From: Anas platyrhynchos | Lineage: Eukaryota; Chordata; Aves; Anseriformes; Anatidae | Reading direction: 5' to 3' | Assembly: GCF_047663525.1 (NCBI RefSeq) | Contig: NC_092590.1 | Span: 9,692,001-9,756,000, forward strand | DNA length: 64,000 nucleotides | Part shown: piece after piece, positions 11,943 through 24,300 of the stretch | How positions within the stretch are numbered: the stretch's first letter is position 1 | Layout of the letters: each line of letters begins with the position of its first letter | Made by a program: the position numbers and the translations under genes | Notes under the pieces: generated by a model | Database searches by the model: none | Seen by the model: the letters and a program-made list of their open reading frames with translations, nothing else | Told to the model about the DNA's origin: nothing

Positions 11943-12410
11943 TCAGTTCCATAACAGTCTCCGTTTTCCATTCTTCGGGCCTTTTGTATCCCGTTCTTCC
12001 CGGATCGAAGAAAAGCCTATCCATCTCCTTTTCAACGCCAATAGGCCTGGGCCAAAAGGCACGTTCAGGTCACCAGGAGGCGGAACAGCAAAGGCCTTCG
12101 ATGGCTGTGGCAGCAGAGGGGCCGATGGTGTAGCAGAAGGATCAGTGAAGGAGCCCGCAGCTCCCTCACTGTCTGGCAAATCCCACGTTTCTGACTGTGG
12201 TCCCACAGGGCTCTTTAAGGCCTCAGAGACTGCTCGCCAGGTGCCGAGCAATCCCACTGCAACCTTATCATTTTTAGTTGCAGAGTCCCACACCTTGACC
12301 TCAGTTTGGTCCCATATTTCAGGCTCGTAAACTGTCCAATAGTTAATAAGGAGAATAAGCTGTAAGGTTACCAGGACAGTCTCTGTTCCTAAGGACGTAT
12401 GATTCCCCAT
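11943..12410 (-). pseudogene. ERV-associated ORF, left arm copy (155 aa)
   Basis: Counterpart of the right-arm ORF with the same Met-Gly-Asn start and the same Trp-rich and Pro-rich regions; the C-terminus differs because the stop codon of the right copy is absent. Gag-like origin is inference. Confidence 0.35.
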
Positions 12411-13048
12411 AATGCACAACTGCTGACCAGTGAGGGGCAGCTGTGTGCACGGCTCCGCTTCTCTCAGCTCGAGCTTCTCTCCAGCTCCAGTGCACCAATT
12501 TCCAGTGACTTTCTGTACGAGCTTCTCTCAGCAGTTTGCTGAGTTTGGCCGAACCGATCTTCATGAGGCGATCAAAGTGCCTGTTCCCGTCCTGGTCTCC
12601 ATTCTGCCAGCCTGTTCCTCTTCACTTCTTTTTCCTGCTTCTTTATTGATGACATAACTTCATCGTGTTGCCTTTTTCTTTTTTATCTTGAGGGCAGTTT
12701 CCCCTCTTATACCTTTCACCCCACAGCAGTTCTTTTCAAAACAACTTTTCATTGGTCAAACAACTTTGAATGTAACAACAGCAGCAAACACCCAGAAACT
12801 TCCATGCCTCAATGGCTGGAGAACAAGAGAACCTGGAGACTGCATGGAGTCTCCTGAATCACCCTTCTTTCTTCCCTCTAAACTCTTTTATATTCCTTAT
12901 GGCCTGGTCGTCAAGAGTCAAATGTTATCTCAGTCACGGGGTTTTCCAACCCCCATGGCCACATTCCCAAATCTCCCCCTTCTTTATTAATATCAACCAT
13001 TTTCTCGACACGAATTACCACGCCATATATAACAATCTTTTGGGGACA

Positions 13049-13369
13049 GGCAGCTGCAAGGAGCCTACAGAAACCCCCCAAAAAAGGCATCTGAAACTCA
13101 CATTTAAGTTGAGCTTGTTTACGCTCCATTTATTAAAACACTATTCATCTGTTTGGGAGAGGCAGCTCCAAGGAGACTACAGAACCCCTCAAAATAAGGC
13201 ATCTAAAACTCACATTTAAGATGAGCTTGTTTATGCTCTATTTATTAAAACACTATTCATCTGTTTTGGAGAGGCAGCTGCAAGGAGCCTACAGAAACCC
13301 CCCAAATAAGAATCTTCCGCTTACACTGAAGATCAACTCATTTAGGATCCATTTATTAAAACCCTATAA
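13049..13369. repeat. 112-bp tandem repeat, about 2.9 units
   Basis: Units start at 13049, 13161 and 13273 with GGCAGCT(G/C)CAAGGAG and each carries the phrase GAGCTTGTTTA(C/T)GCTC or a decayed form followed by TTTATTAAAAC. Single diverged units lie at 10,710-10,787 and, inverted, at 45,960-46,062. The corresponding place of the right arm (near 44,500) has no units. Confidence 0.85.
13352..13357 (-). terminator. RSPH4A polyadenylation signal within a 112-bp repeat unit
   Basis: AATAAA on the minus strand, 75 bases after the RSPH4A stop, supplied by the third unit of the tandem repeat. The other units carry similar TTTATT hexamers. Confidence 0.5.
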
Positions 13370-13431
13370 ATATTTAATCTTTTCAAGTATTCGTGTTTTC
13401 TATATTGTAATCGTGTCTTCCTCTTCATCAC

Positions 13432-16400
13432 CTACTCATTCTTCCTTGTCTTCCTCTTCTTAGCTCTGGCTTTCTCCTTTTTAGCCTTGAAAGCCAGCTC
13501 CTCTTCCACTGTCGGGTCCGCGGCCTCGGTGATCTCCGGCCCGTCGGGGTATTCTTTTTGCACTGGCTCAGGCAGTGCAGGTGTATGGTTTTCTGGGCTG
13601 TATTTGTGACCCCAGCCAAAGTAGATATTATTAAACTTCCTGAGGGGAAAAAAAAAAAACAAACTGTGAAAAGTTCACACCATCTGCCTGCAACAAAATA
13701 GCGATCAGTGCAGATCCTCTCAGGGCTCCTTACTCTGCTGTGCAAATAGAGTGCAAGCTCCCTGGAACACTGTTTAAAGGAACACATCTCTTTCTAGTTG
13801 TTGGATTCACTGCGTCCAGCTCTGGGGCCTCCAGCACAAGAAGGATGTGGAGTTGTTAGTGTAGGTCCAGAGGAGGGCCATGAAAACCATCAGAGGGCTG
13901 GAGCAGCTCTCCTGTGAAGACAGGCTGAGAGAGCTGGGGATGTTCAGCCTGGGGAAGAGAAGGCTCCAAGGAAACCTCAAGTTGAAAGTTTTCAGTCCTG
14001 AAGTATCAAAGCTTTTCAGTACTTAAAAGGGGTCTTAAAACAAAGACGAGGAGAGACTTTTTCTAAGGGCATGCAGCAACAGAATAAGGGGTAATGCTTT
14101 TAAAGTGGAAAGAGGGTAGATATAGACTAGATATGAGGAAGAAATTCTTTGAGGGTGCTGAGGCACCAGAACAGGTTGTCCGCAGAAGCTGTGGATGCCC
14201 CATTTCTAGAAGTGTTCAAGGCCAGGCTCGTCTACCTGGGCAACCTGGTCTAGTGGGAGGTGCCTATGGCAGTGGGGGTGGAACTGGAGGATCTGTAGGT
14301 CCCTTCTAACCCAAACCATTCTATGCTTGCATACCTTCCACTTAAAAATCGCCAAGTGCAAAAAGGATGAATGCTACACTCTGTCACTGTGTGATACTGC
14401 AGTATGACTCCAACTTCACCTTAGTAACATAGAGCCATTCCCGACACCCACTCCAGTGCCCATGTAAAGCTTCTAGTGGTAGTGACTGTACTGTGCCTAA
14501 CAGAAACAACTGAAAATTAGAACAAAAGAAGTAAGCTCATTTGTAAAAAGCACCACAGACCCAAGAATACAGGTTTTAAATCCAGGACTGTGGCCAGGCA
14601 CTAACCGGACATGTACATGCATCAGTTTTCTGCTAGCATTTCCAAAGGTTCTTCATTTCCAGTCTTGAACACATACTGATGCTGTGCACTCTTAAGTGGC
14701 TTTCTCTATCAGTCTCAGAAATAGTTACAATTCAGTCAATAAATTAATAAGAAACCAAATTTGACTTCATTGGGCATGGCTGTGTTCAGCGTATCATCTG
14801 TGTTGTAACCATGTCAACTGGCTACTCACGTGCCAGATGCAAAGGCATATGCTCCAGGCCATCGGTGCGACTGAAGGATTGCAACAGCATATTGAGGGAT
14901 CAGGTTTGTAGAAGGCTGAGCTGTCCAAGCAGGGATGTTTTGAATTCCTGCAGGCAGCCAAACACACGCTACATGAATAAATTGACTTACAAGCCACTAC
15001 AAAATATTGAGGACTGAGCTACAAGATTTTCACAGAACTCAGGCAACGCTTATATTAAGATGCATGTTAGAAGAACTAAGTCACAAGCAATAAATGTAGA
15101 CATTGTGTTCAGACAGGTGGTTTGGATGCAGGGGCAGGTATCACATGGATGCCAACAGTCCCATACAGAAAGGATCATGTTCTTGAAATGCAGTAGTGCT
15201 CGCTGCTGTTTCTTTTGTCAAGGATTGTTTATCACTGAGGGATAAATTACATATGTATTTCACCCTGATCAAAGAATGGGGAGTAGAAAAATAATTTGCT
15301 ATGGCTACAGTCTAGTATTTAGGTTTCCATATCACTAGGAGTAGCTGCAGTATGTGCTAGAGGATATAAATTCTTATTTGTATATCTATGCATGTGTGAA
15401 TATATTTTTATTTTTGTGTGCATGCTTTTCTTCTGCCTATAAAGGTGATGGAAAAATAGCTGAATGTATTTCAGGGGTGAGCTGTCTGGAACTTGCAGTA
15501 GCCTGACATATCTGAATATTTTTTCCCTTTATTCTCAGCAGAACTGTTAACTAGTAAACCCAATCATTTCAGTTTTAAGGTCGATTCTGTGAACCATTTC
15601 ACATTTGATTAATTTTGTAAAAGAATGTGGTTACCCTACCATGGTAAACTGCATTGTTCTGTGAAGCGTCAGAGGCCTGTAACTTCAAATATTTACTACC
15701 TAAATGCCAACAATCCCAGTGGCTCTATCAAAAATCATACTCCATGAGGAGTACCTTCGTCTTCAGAGAGTGGAGTGAGAAGGGGAGGTCCTATTTCTTG
15801 CTGTAGTTCATCTGGCTCCTCCTCTTTCTCTTCCTCCTCTTCACCTTCCTCTTCTTCTTCCTCTGATTTTTGTGAAGGGTTAATCCAAACACAACGACCC
15901 TAGAATCAGTAAGGCAGAATAATAAATACACGCAACAATCAATGAAGAAATGCAAGCCAGTTAAAACAATGGGTTCACACACAAGCGCAAGTGGGGGAAA
16001 AAGAAAAAAAGATGTATTCCAGAATTGGGACGTTGTTGACAGAGAGCTGTACGTATCCTCTTGGCAGAGTGCTCTCTTTATCCCTCAGTCATTCCTTATC
16101 CCTGCTTACTATTGCAGAATGACCCCATGGCTCTCTGATCAGCTTTCAGCTATTTTGTAGTTTTCAGGTCTTCTAAGTACAATCAATCCATGCCGATACT
16201 TATCCATGCTGATACTTATTGGCTGGGATCCTATCATTAAGCAAACATATATTTCAATATTCATCTTGTGAAGAGACAGTAACTTGTTGCTGGCCTTCAT
16301 TGGGCACAAACATGCTAGCATTGCCTGTCCCTTCCTTGTCAGGCACAGGCTGTGAATATGCACAGAAGACAGACAGAACATCCTGTCCCTGTGCACCTGG

Positions 16401-19400
16401 GCCCAAGTCTAAACAATGCGCATGAAAAGTCTTACCTTGTACTCTGTATTTCAGTTCAACAATTACTGAACACAGAAGGCACGAGAAAGACCACAGCATC
16501 CCATGTTTTCATGCCAAATTATCTTTATGTTTACAGTGAACTGAAGACAGGAATTTAGTTCAATCCTTGCCTGTTGTCAGTTGGGTTTGTATCCTTGCTG
16601 GATTGCCAGTTATTGCAAGCTGAGAGACGAACACTTACAGACTTTTAAAGACTTAATGCCTTTTAAAGTCTGCCTTGTTTTTTAGCTACCAGTCAGAGGA
16701 ACATTACAAAATGTTCTTAAAATTCTAATGGTAACAGATTTTATTTTTAGAACTATTGCTTTGCTGGCAATAAAATTAAACTTTAGTTCCTAGCACTTGC
16801 TCTTATTTTACACGACCATTCTTAAGTTGGTATCCAGGAAAGATGACTGACTGCATTAGTAAAACCTCTTTCCAGCACTAACCTGATATAATAAATATTT
16901 TATGTTACAATTTTATTTACAATGTTTTAGTTTTAAGTTTTGAAGCTTTTTTGTTTGCATGGTTCACAGCAGAAAGCAAGCAATGGAAGGTAAACCAGAA
17001 GAAAACACCAAATAAGTTTTGTTTAGCATCTGAAAGCTATCTGAAGCTATCTGAAATTTAGCATCCTATCCAATAAAGCAGAATTAAAAACATTTCTGTC
17101 AAGCGAGGATTTCAGGAGAGGTAACCCAATGTAGAAGAAATAATTATCTATCAAGGCCTAATCCTACATGATTATCTAAAGATAGGTTTGCACCTGAAGA
17201 TGGAAAAATCATGAAACACGTGTATATTTAGGAACTTTCTAATATTTAAATATGTGCAACACATTTATATATGATAGAACGTTTCTAATACATTTTCTGT
17301 AGAAAATCTTTTCAGGCCAGTCCTGTTTCTGGTGAATAGTTCAAAGGGGGGGGGTGAGGGGTTTCATTTACATTCTGAAGCACTACCGTGAGAATGGTAT
17401 CTGAGGTCAGTGTGGCCTATGGGAGGACCTACCTGCTTTAAAATACTCGGCACATAGTGTACCCACGTGGAGAGAGACTCCACCATTTCAGCCACAGAAA
17501 GAGGCTGGAAATCCGGGTTTTCTTCACACGCATCTCTTCCTCCTCCCCCTTCCTCATCTTCATCTTCTTCCTCCGCAAACTGGTAAAATCCAATGGGACA
17601 GACGTGGGTTCCTGCTGAGATCCGAGCTATCTGTGCACGCAGGTAGTTGGCCTCATTTCCAGGGAAAGGAGGGAAGCTCACAACAGGGGCATCCAGCCTA
17701 CCAGTGAAGAACTTCTTGATTTGCCTGGCACAGACAATCTGCGCTGGTGTCACTGGAGGCAACTTCACCCAGGGTTTGCCAGGCTCATTGCAAACAAAGT
17801 AGATGTATTTATTAGCCCCGGTTCCGTTTTCTTCTTTTGGGATGACAGGTGGGGGCTTGTAGGTAGACTTTGGTGGCTCATCTTCTTTTTCTTTCTCCTC
17901 GTCTTCATCTTCGACTTCACCCAGCCCTTTCTCTCCTTCATCAGGAACTTCTTCTTCCTCCTCTGTTTCCTCCTCCTCTACTCCCTCCTGGAACTGTACT
18001 TCAGCTACAATATAGTTCATCTCCAGGCCCAAAATTTTGCCCCAGAAGCGACATGTCTGGATTGGCTGGGCACTAACGAGTTTTTTAAGGGCAAGAAATA
18101 TGTGATAGTATTCATCTTTGCTCAAGCCAATTCCAGCCTGCTCAAAATAAAAGGCCGTTTCCATCACATTAGGTAGAGGAGTCTCTCCCTAGTAAAGAAA
18201 ATCGTGAGTTAGAGCTGAGTAATAATAAAATGATCTATTTGAAAGACTGAACAATTTATCTACTGAAAGTCATACTTCACTTTCCTATAGTGCGCTCTCT
18301 CAAAAAGCTCTGCTGACATTCATTTACATCTCCCACTATCATTTAGAAAAATTAAAAATGACATTGTAAGGATAAAGAAGAGAACACAGATGAAGTGCAG
18401 CTTTTAGAATACAAGATCTCAATTTTCAAATTCACTTTTAATTACTGCAAAGTACAGGAAGAATTCTCACGAGGGATCTGCAAAGGACTTCAGTGCTAGC
18501 ACACCTTTTCTGTATAAGAGGCCTTGATGCCTGGAAGCAGTGCTGCTGCATTGCCTCGTGTTTGTGGCAGATGCACGTGGGGAAAGCAGAAATAGATTTT
18601 ATACATTTAGACACCAGGGCAACAATATTTCTCTGCAATGAATGTTGTTTTTTTGGATACTTTGGCATAAAGCTCCCTTCCTTATTTAAGATGGAATCTG
18701 TTAGAGCCGGTATGAAATACTGTCCCCTGACTGAAGTCACTAGTAACACCCCAGCTGGATTCAAGAGGGGCAAGACTATGCTGGGAATGAGGATTTTATT
18801 AAGTGTTTCCATTTGCTTTATGACCAGTCTCTCATTTCATGGCTGTAGGGGATTAAAACATCCTGCACAACAGAATAGGGAATTTGGAAGAAGTAGTGTT
18901 GGTTTCCCATGGAATACCCCTGGCTCTTTCAGGTTTATTACGTCAAAGCAAGGTAGATACAAGTAGGAAAAATTCCCTTCTGAAACATCCCACTTTTGTC
19001 CATTTTTTACCATCACAGACTGTAGACTGTTACTGTAAAATTAGTAACAGATGCAATAATGTATTTTCTATCGTTAGGATTTATATTCTATGATGGCAAT
19101 TCATTTGAATATATCCTGGTAACTTCATATGAAAATCAACGTCTTATTATCGTTTGTTTCCCTTAGTTTTTACAAGAATTCTCTTAATTTTTCTTTGGGT
19201 ACAAATACTTCCATATATAACCAACTAAATACTGAAAATTTCCCTGGTTAATGAAATGGCTTTTTGATTCTAATAGTTTTTTCTTCTTGTAAGCATATAT
19301 TATTTTTTTTTAGTTGGAGAAGGAAGGACTGGAACTGCAGCTGGAGCTGGAAGGAACACAAAATTCTCTATCTTACCGTAGCAGTTGTGCACAATATTCT

Positions 19401-21126
19401 GAAAGAAGTATCCAGAATTACGATTACTTTAGGTAAAGAAATATCAGGTTTAGATAAAGAAAAGAATTTGGGTGGCATATTCCAGGTTGAACAAGCGTAT
19501 GAGAGATACTGTAAACTTTCCTTTCTATTTATCATCTCCAGAACATCTATGCTTTTAAAAGCTCGGGATATGAGACTTACTGCAGCAACTGAATTCCAAA
19601 CTAAGTAACCAGCTGTGTTTTCTTCACAACTTGACACGGGACCAACTGAACTGTGAAGAGGGTACATGCTACTGGGGCTGTAATCATTTCATGCAATCAC
19701 GAGAGGCAATACTATGAGGGAGACCACCACTTCCACCTCTTCTCTTCTGCCTTCCTGCCACCTGCCACCCATCTCTCCAGTATATTTGATATCTATTGGT
19801 GCCTGATAATAACTCACTTCCTTTTCGTCTAGTTCTTCATCTCCTTCTTCATATGACTTGAGGAACAAACTTTTACTCCTTTCTGCAGATTCAAACCTCG
19901 GAGGCATTGCAGGTTCATCTCGAAGAGTATCCATTTTTTTCCGAAATTGAGCCCACTTCACGTCCTTGCTGATATTCTCAATTATGTCTACCACATCTGT
20001 GGGCTGTTCATCCAGGATCTTTGTTAGCGTATTAGCAAGATGATCGTATCTGCCATATGAATATAAGTATTATTACTGACCTACTATTATGGAAGTCTTA
20101 GAATATTGTTTTTAATATCGAAAGTAGACGGTAATCACCTGGGCGTCAAAGAAATCGGAACAGTTAGATGCAAAGGGATCATGCAGCATTTGGAGAAATT
20201 AGACTTGAAACTAGCCTCTTTGTGATATAATCAAGAGTAGCCTCGTCTTCCATTTTTTGTTTACCCCACATCTGACCAAGGAGCTAAAGCAGAGTTCAAG
20301 CCTGGCCTTAATCTAATCGAAGGCTCTTTGAACACCATAAATTCCCTTTGGAATTTGGATTGAAAGGGGCCGGACACGCAGTTATAGCATAGCGATTAAA
20401 CACTGCATTTATAACATGTTCTGCTTTTCTATACTCTGCCGTCCCTGACAGCATAGCCCTTTACCCTGTCACCACCACTCTCATCCTGCCCCTTTCCTTC
20501 TTGTCTCTTTTGCAGACTTACAAGTTGAGGCCAGATGTCGTGCTGCTCGTCAGCAAGTAGGCTTTTGCATTCTGCATTGCCAGCATTCGGGCTTCGGGAT
20601 CTGGTACTGGATCATCGTACGGGCTGTATCCTGGCTGATAGAGCCCGTAACCGGGCTCGTGTGGCTGATAGGGGCCATGCCCATCCTCATGGGCTTGGTA
20701 AGGCTCCTGTCCTACTCCGTATGTCTGACGGGCACTTCTTGGCTCCTGTGTTTGGCAAGGGTCAAATCCCAGTGCTTGCGACTGATCCGCGCTTTGGCTC
20801 GCCTCCTGCGAGTCCTGTCCCTCTGCATACAGCTGGCTGAATCCTTCTGGCACCTGGTGCTCAGGAGAGGCTTGTTCCATCCCCTGTGGGCGATACCGAG
20901 TTAGGGTCAGCAATTTATAGGGTGCCCGGCCGGCACTGTCCCGTCAGCAGGGCTCTCAGCAGGGTACTGAGGGCGAGACCCTCCTTCACAGCCCCCACCC
21001 CACCTCCTGGCGTTCCCGGGAACCTGCTCCCGCTCCTGACTCCTCAGGAGGTGACCGCTCGGGGTCCTCCTGGGGCTGCCCGGGGCTCTCTCCGGGCTCC
21101 TCGGGAGGCTCGGCCGTGGCGTCCAT
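13432..21126 (-). CDS. RSPH4A: RSPH4A, radial spoke head protein 4A (complete, 7 exons)
   Basis: Component of the head of radial spokes, the T-shaped structures that signal from the central pair to dynein arms in motile cilia and sperm flagella. Exons: 21004-21126, 20522-20883, 19818-20049, 17433-18188, 15755-15899, 14830-14947, 13432-13639. All junctions are GT-AG, the total is 1,944 nt, and the frame is open for 647 aa plus TAG. Family landmarks in order: [12 protein letters not shown] and [45 protein letters not shown], an acidic linker, [71 protein letters not shown] and GWGHKYSP. The N-terminal region is rich in Tyr/Pro/Gly. Details such as the [12 protein letters not shown] stretch favour RSPH4A over its paralogue RSPH6A. 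Human RSPH4A is 716 aa; the difference is mostly in the low-complexity ends. The RSPH4A stop and the left CENPE start are about 3.2 kb apart, same strand. Confidence 0.94.
13806..14325 (+). mobile_element. CR1 retroposon, 5'-truncated, in RSPH4A intron 6
   Basis: Contains the CR1 phrases GAGGGCCATGAAAACCATCAGAGGGCTGGAGCA (in part), GATGTTCAGCCTGGGGAAGAG, GTGGATGCCCCAT and the end CATTCTATG. The plus-strand orientation is opposite to RSPH4A. The inverted duplication ends inside it at about 14,004. Confidence 0.85.
17433..18188 (-). CDS. RSPH4A: RSPH4A exon 4, core of the radial spoke domain
   Basis: The largest exon, 252 codons, phase 0 at both ends. It holds most of the conserved domain: [19 protein letters not shown], then an acidic run, [41 protein letters not shown], and a second acidic run before EENPDF. 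The acidic stretches are typical low-complexity linkers of this family. Confidence 0.94.
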
Positions 21127-21300
21127 GAAGCGGCCGCCGTTGCCCGTTGCCAGGGCCGCGGGGCCCGGAAGGGGTGTGCCCGGCGGCAGGGCCGGACCCC
21201 GCCGCCATTTGGCGCCGCGCCCTGGGCTCCGCCATCACGGGTGGGCTGCGAGGGGGCAGCGTGAGGGGCGTCCCCGCTTCCCCCCTGTACCCAAGTGTTA
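21127..21300 (-). promoter_or_regulatory. RSPH4A 5' region with possible RFX half-sites
   Basis: GC-rich DNA upstream of the RSPH4A ATG. Two GTTGCC half-sites (21139-21144 and 21146-21151) stand 13-25 bases before the start. RFX X-boxes (GTTGCC-NN-GGCAAC) drive motile cilia genes, but these are direct repeats rather than the inverted palindrome, so the call is tentative. Confidence 0.35.
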
Positions 21301-24300
21301 AAATGCCCAGGACAAGGTTCAGCAGTACAGGGGTAGAGCCTGCTGGCTGTTTCCTCGAGATCTGCTTGACAGCCGTGTGGTAGCGCAGTGGGGGATGCTG
21401 TGGCAGCTCCCTCAGGTGTCGTGCTGCAGCGCTACCAACTACAACAGGTGGTTGAAGTTAAAGTTTAAAAGCTTCACCGTATGTCAGAAAGCTTCTCGTG
21501 TAAATCGTCTCCTGCGTTGCTTATGATCAGGCTCGCCTCATCTTCTTAATTGCTTATGGCCAAGTCAGTAAAGATCTCTTACTAGTTGACTAAACACGTA
21601 CCTAGTATTCGACGAGGAGGCTATAAAACAAATAGCTGTTTTTTTCTTAAGCCCTTAGGCTAGCACATTTGGACAGACACCTAAAGCTGGCCGGCCCTTG
21701 AGTAAGTGTGAAATGTTTTCTAAAAATTTGACGTGAAAAACAATACTGTGCCAGAGTATCTGAGGGAAGAAATCGATGCTGTACGCATCTCTACAAAATG
21801 CCCTGTTCACATTATAAAACCAAATACAGCAGCTGTTTGTCTGGTAAAATATGCTTAATCTGTGCTCAACGGATGAATTAACACAACTTTTTATAAGTAC
21901 AGTTTATTTTGGGTACTTCTTAGAAGTAACCAGAAAGAACGAATTCTGATGAGGCCTCGCAAATTGCTTTCCAGTTCCAAGAGGGAATGCCAGAAGTACC
22001 ACAGAGGAACCTGACTCTGAACAGCAGCAACAACAAAACAGCTTTCCACATCCTTCCATGGGCAAAAGGAGAATTTGAGAGTTCCTGTACAACATCCCTG
22101 TGATGCCAAAAGGTAAGGTAATGTCATGAAAATGTTAATTGTGCTGAGTTTCAACACGAAGAGGTTTTGACTTCCTGGTATTGGCAAGGCATTTGCCCAA
22201 GTTCCTCATTTTGCAGATGTATTTGCAGAGCTCACACATCAACTGCAGAGGGCGCGACAGTACTTGTGAATTGCTTTTTATGTGCTATCTGTAGTTCTTA
22301 TTTGGAGGAAAACCTTGATTTGTTGTTTAGTAATTAATTTCTCTAAAATGCATACAATTATCATTATTTGTGTAATGTCTTGTGAGGCACCTGCTCAAGA
22401 AAAGTCAAGTGCTGTATCTTTACAATCTCTGTTAGCAAAGAAAGAGAAAATGAAGAGCACGTGTAATTTGCTATAGTGTTACTCTCTGCCTTTTCTATTT
22501 TAGAGATTATTAAACGTACGAGGGGCTCAGGGCAGAGAGTACCTCAGTGCAGAAGGATGTTTTATCAACATGGTGTCATGAGCTCTTATCAATAAAGAAG
22601 AAGAGCAACTGAATACATAAAGTAATACTGCAGAATTTCACTGTGGCAAACACCATCAGTAGGATGTGTTAATTAGCTGAAGAGTAACTAAAGCGTTTCC
22701 TAATGTTTTCTCTTTCCAAGGGAGGTGTGCTAATGGTTTGTGTTGATACCTGACCACAGCAGATGCAATGGTCTCTCTTGTACTATGAATTCAAGACATT
22801 TTTTCAACAGCACTTTTTAAACTGAAATCTTGGTGTCCGCTGACTTCCAGTCACAGATCCAGAGGTGACATATAAAATGCCACGTGAAGAACTGAACGTT
22901 TGTTGCACTGTGGTAGTTTCATTGCTGAATTTTGATCGTGCTTGCACTGGTAGGGGAATCTGAATAGAGCTTCCCATTTCACATGGGAATCCTTCTGTGC
23001 TCTGTTAATGTGAAGGCAATCATTGAATTAAAAAGCCCAGTTGCAGGTCCCACATGTGTGAAGAAGCATGCTTTCACCATCAGACTGGTGAGGAGCAGCT
23101 GTAACCACTGGGGTGGTTCCTGTGCAGTGGGCAAGGCAAGTTTATCTGCATTTTGCCCTTGTCTTAGGAGCTGGGTGCCAATGCTTTCTGTGCAGAAAAT
23201 ATTCCTGCAAGCAGCTGCCAGGTGTGTTGTCTGTCAGCTCGCTCGAGAGGAAGGCCTAATTAGTCAATTTTTAGGTTGCAAATCATGTTTAAGACTGAAG
23301 TGCCCCTGAGCATGTGAAGATGAACTTTACCTTCTCCTTTAATGTATGTTTATGAATTAAACACTTATGGTCAATCTGCATGGAACTAAAAGACTTCAAG
23401 AAAAAAGGTAGGAAAAGACTGTGAACTACAAAACTACTTCTTATGTTTTTTCTCTGTTCAGAAGCTAACCATGTTAATTTCTCCTCAGTTCCAAAGCAGT
23501 TTCACACAAATTTATACTCAATTAAATACACAAGTGGCTTTAACTATGTAAATTCTATCTTTTATTTTTTCTATTTTTTATTATTATTATTTTATTTATT
23601 TTTTAAACCCTAAGCTAAATTAGTACTGGCAGTCAGAGGTGCTTTTCCATGAGGCAATGTTATTAGGAAGCTGAGAGACCATCATCCTTCTGGAGGGGTC
23701 TGATGGGAAATGTGGAAGGTGCTTTGCATAGAATAATAATCATTTGTAGAAATCCGATGCTGTTTTTTTGCTCTTGCTGAAGTCAGTGGGAGCTTTATTA
23801 TGGACTTAGTGAAAGTAAGATGACGTCCTTTGTCATTTCATCAGCACTTGACTCCCATAACCCGTTTTGTGTGGATGAACAGATTTTAGTCCTGATTTGA
23901 AGGGGAGAGTTGCCATGGTTAAGGCTGAGCATGACTTTGCATCCAGAGGTGTGAATTCTGTATTGTGTATCCCCTGAGTTCAGAAAATCACCCTGACTTA
24001 CAGGAAAATGCTGAATAAATGCATTTAATTATATGTGGCTGTGATTGTGGTGATGTAAGGCAGCGAAATTTCAAGGTGGGAGAAAATCTTCTATCGCTTG
24101 GTAATCTGAGTGCTAAACCTATGTTGTGAACAAAGCTCTTGCTCAAGCTATGTTATGATAGCGACCTGATGAGGATTTTTGGTGTGAAAAATGCAGGACG
24201 TGGAAGTTTTTCAGGTAGTGGGTTGTAACGTCTTTGTGACTGGTTTCTGTTCCTGGAGGTAATGGCATTTCTCTCTTTTGGGGAGCTGTGAGACTGACTA

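Larger units (their letters stand above)
10788..13040 (-). mobile_element. ERV/LTR-derived block, left arm
   Basis: Sequence shared with 44,500-45,959 of the right arm in inverted orientation. On the minus strand it carries an open frame beginning with Met-Gly (11943-12410) and an LTR-like tail with CAGCGCTG near 10,855. It is interrupted by a left-only insertion of about 865 bases (11,006-11,870). It is flanked on both sides by the 112-bp repeat. I cannot name the family; typical pol or env domains are not visible. Confidence 0.6.
1..14004. repeat. Left arm of the inverted duplication
   Basis: Reverse complement of 43,874-56,530, by eye near-identical over exons and most introns. Arm lengths differ because the left arm gained or kept an LTR insertion, the minisatellite, the 112-bp array and the AT-rich repeat. 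It still aligns at base 1. Confidence 0.95.
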
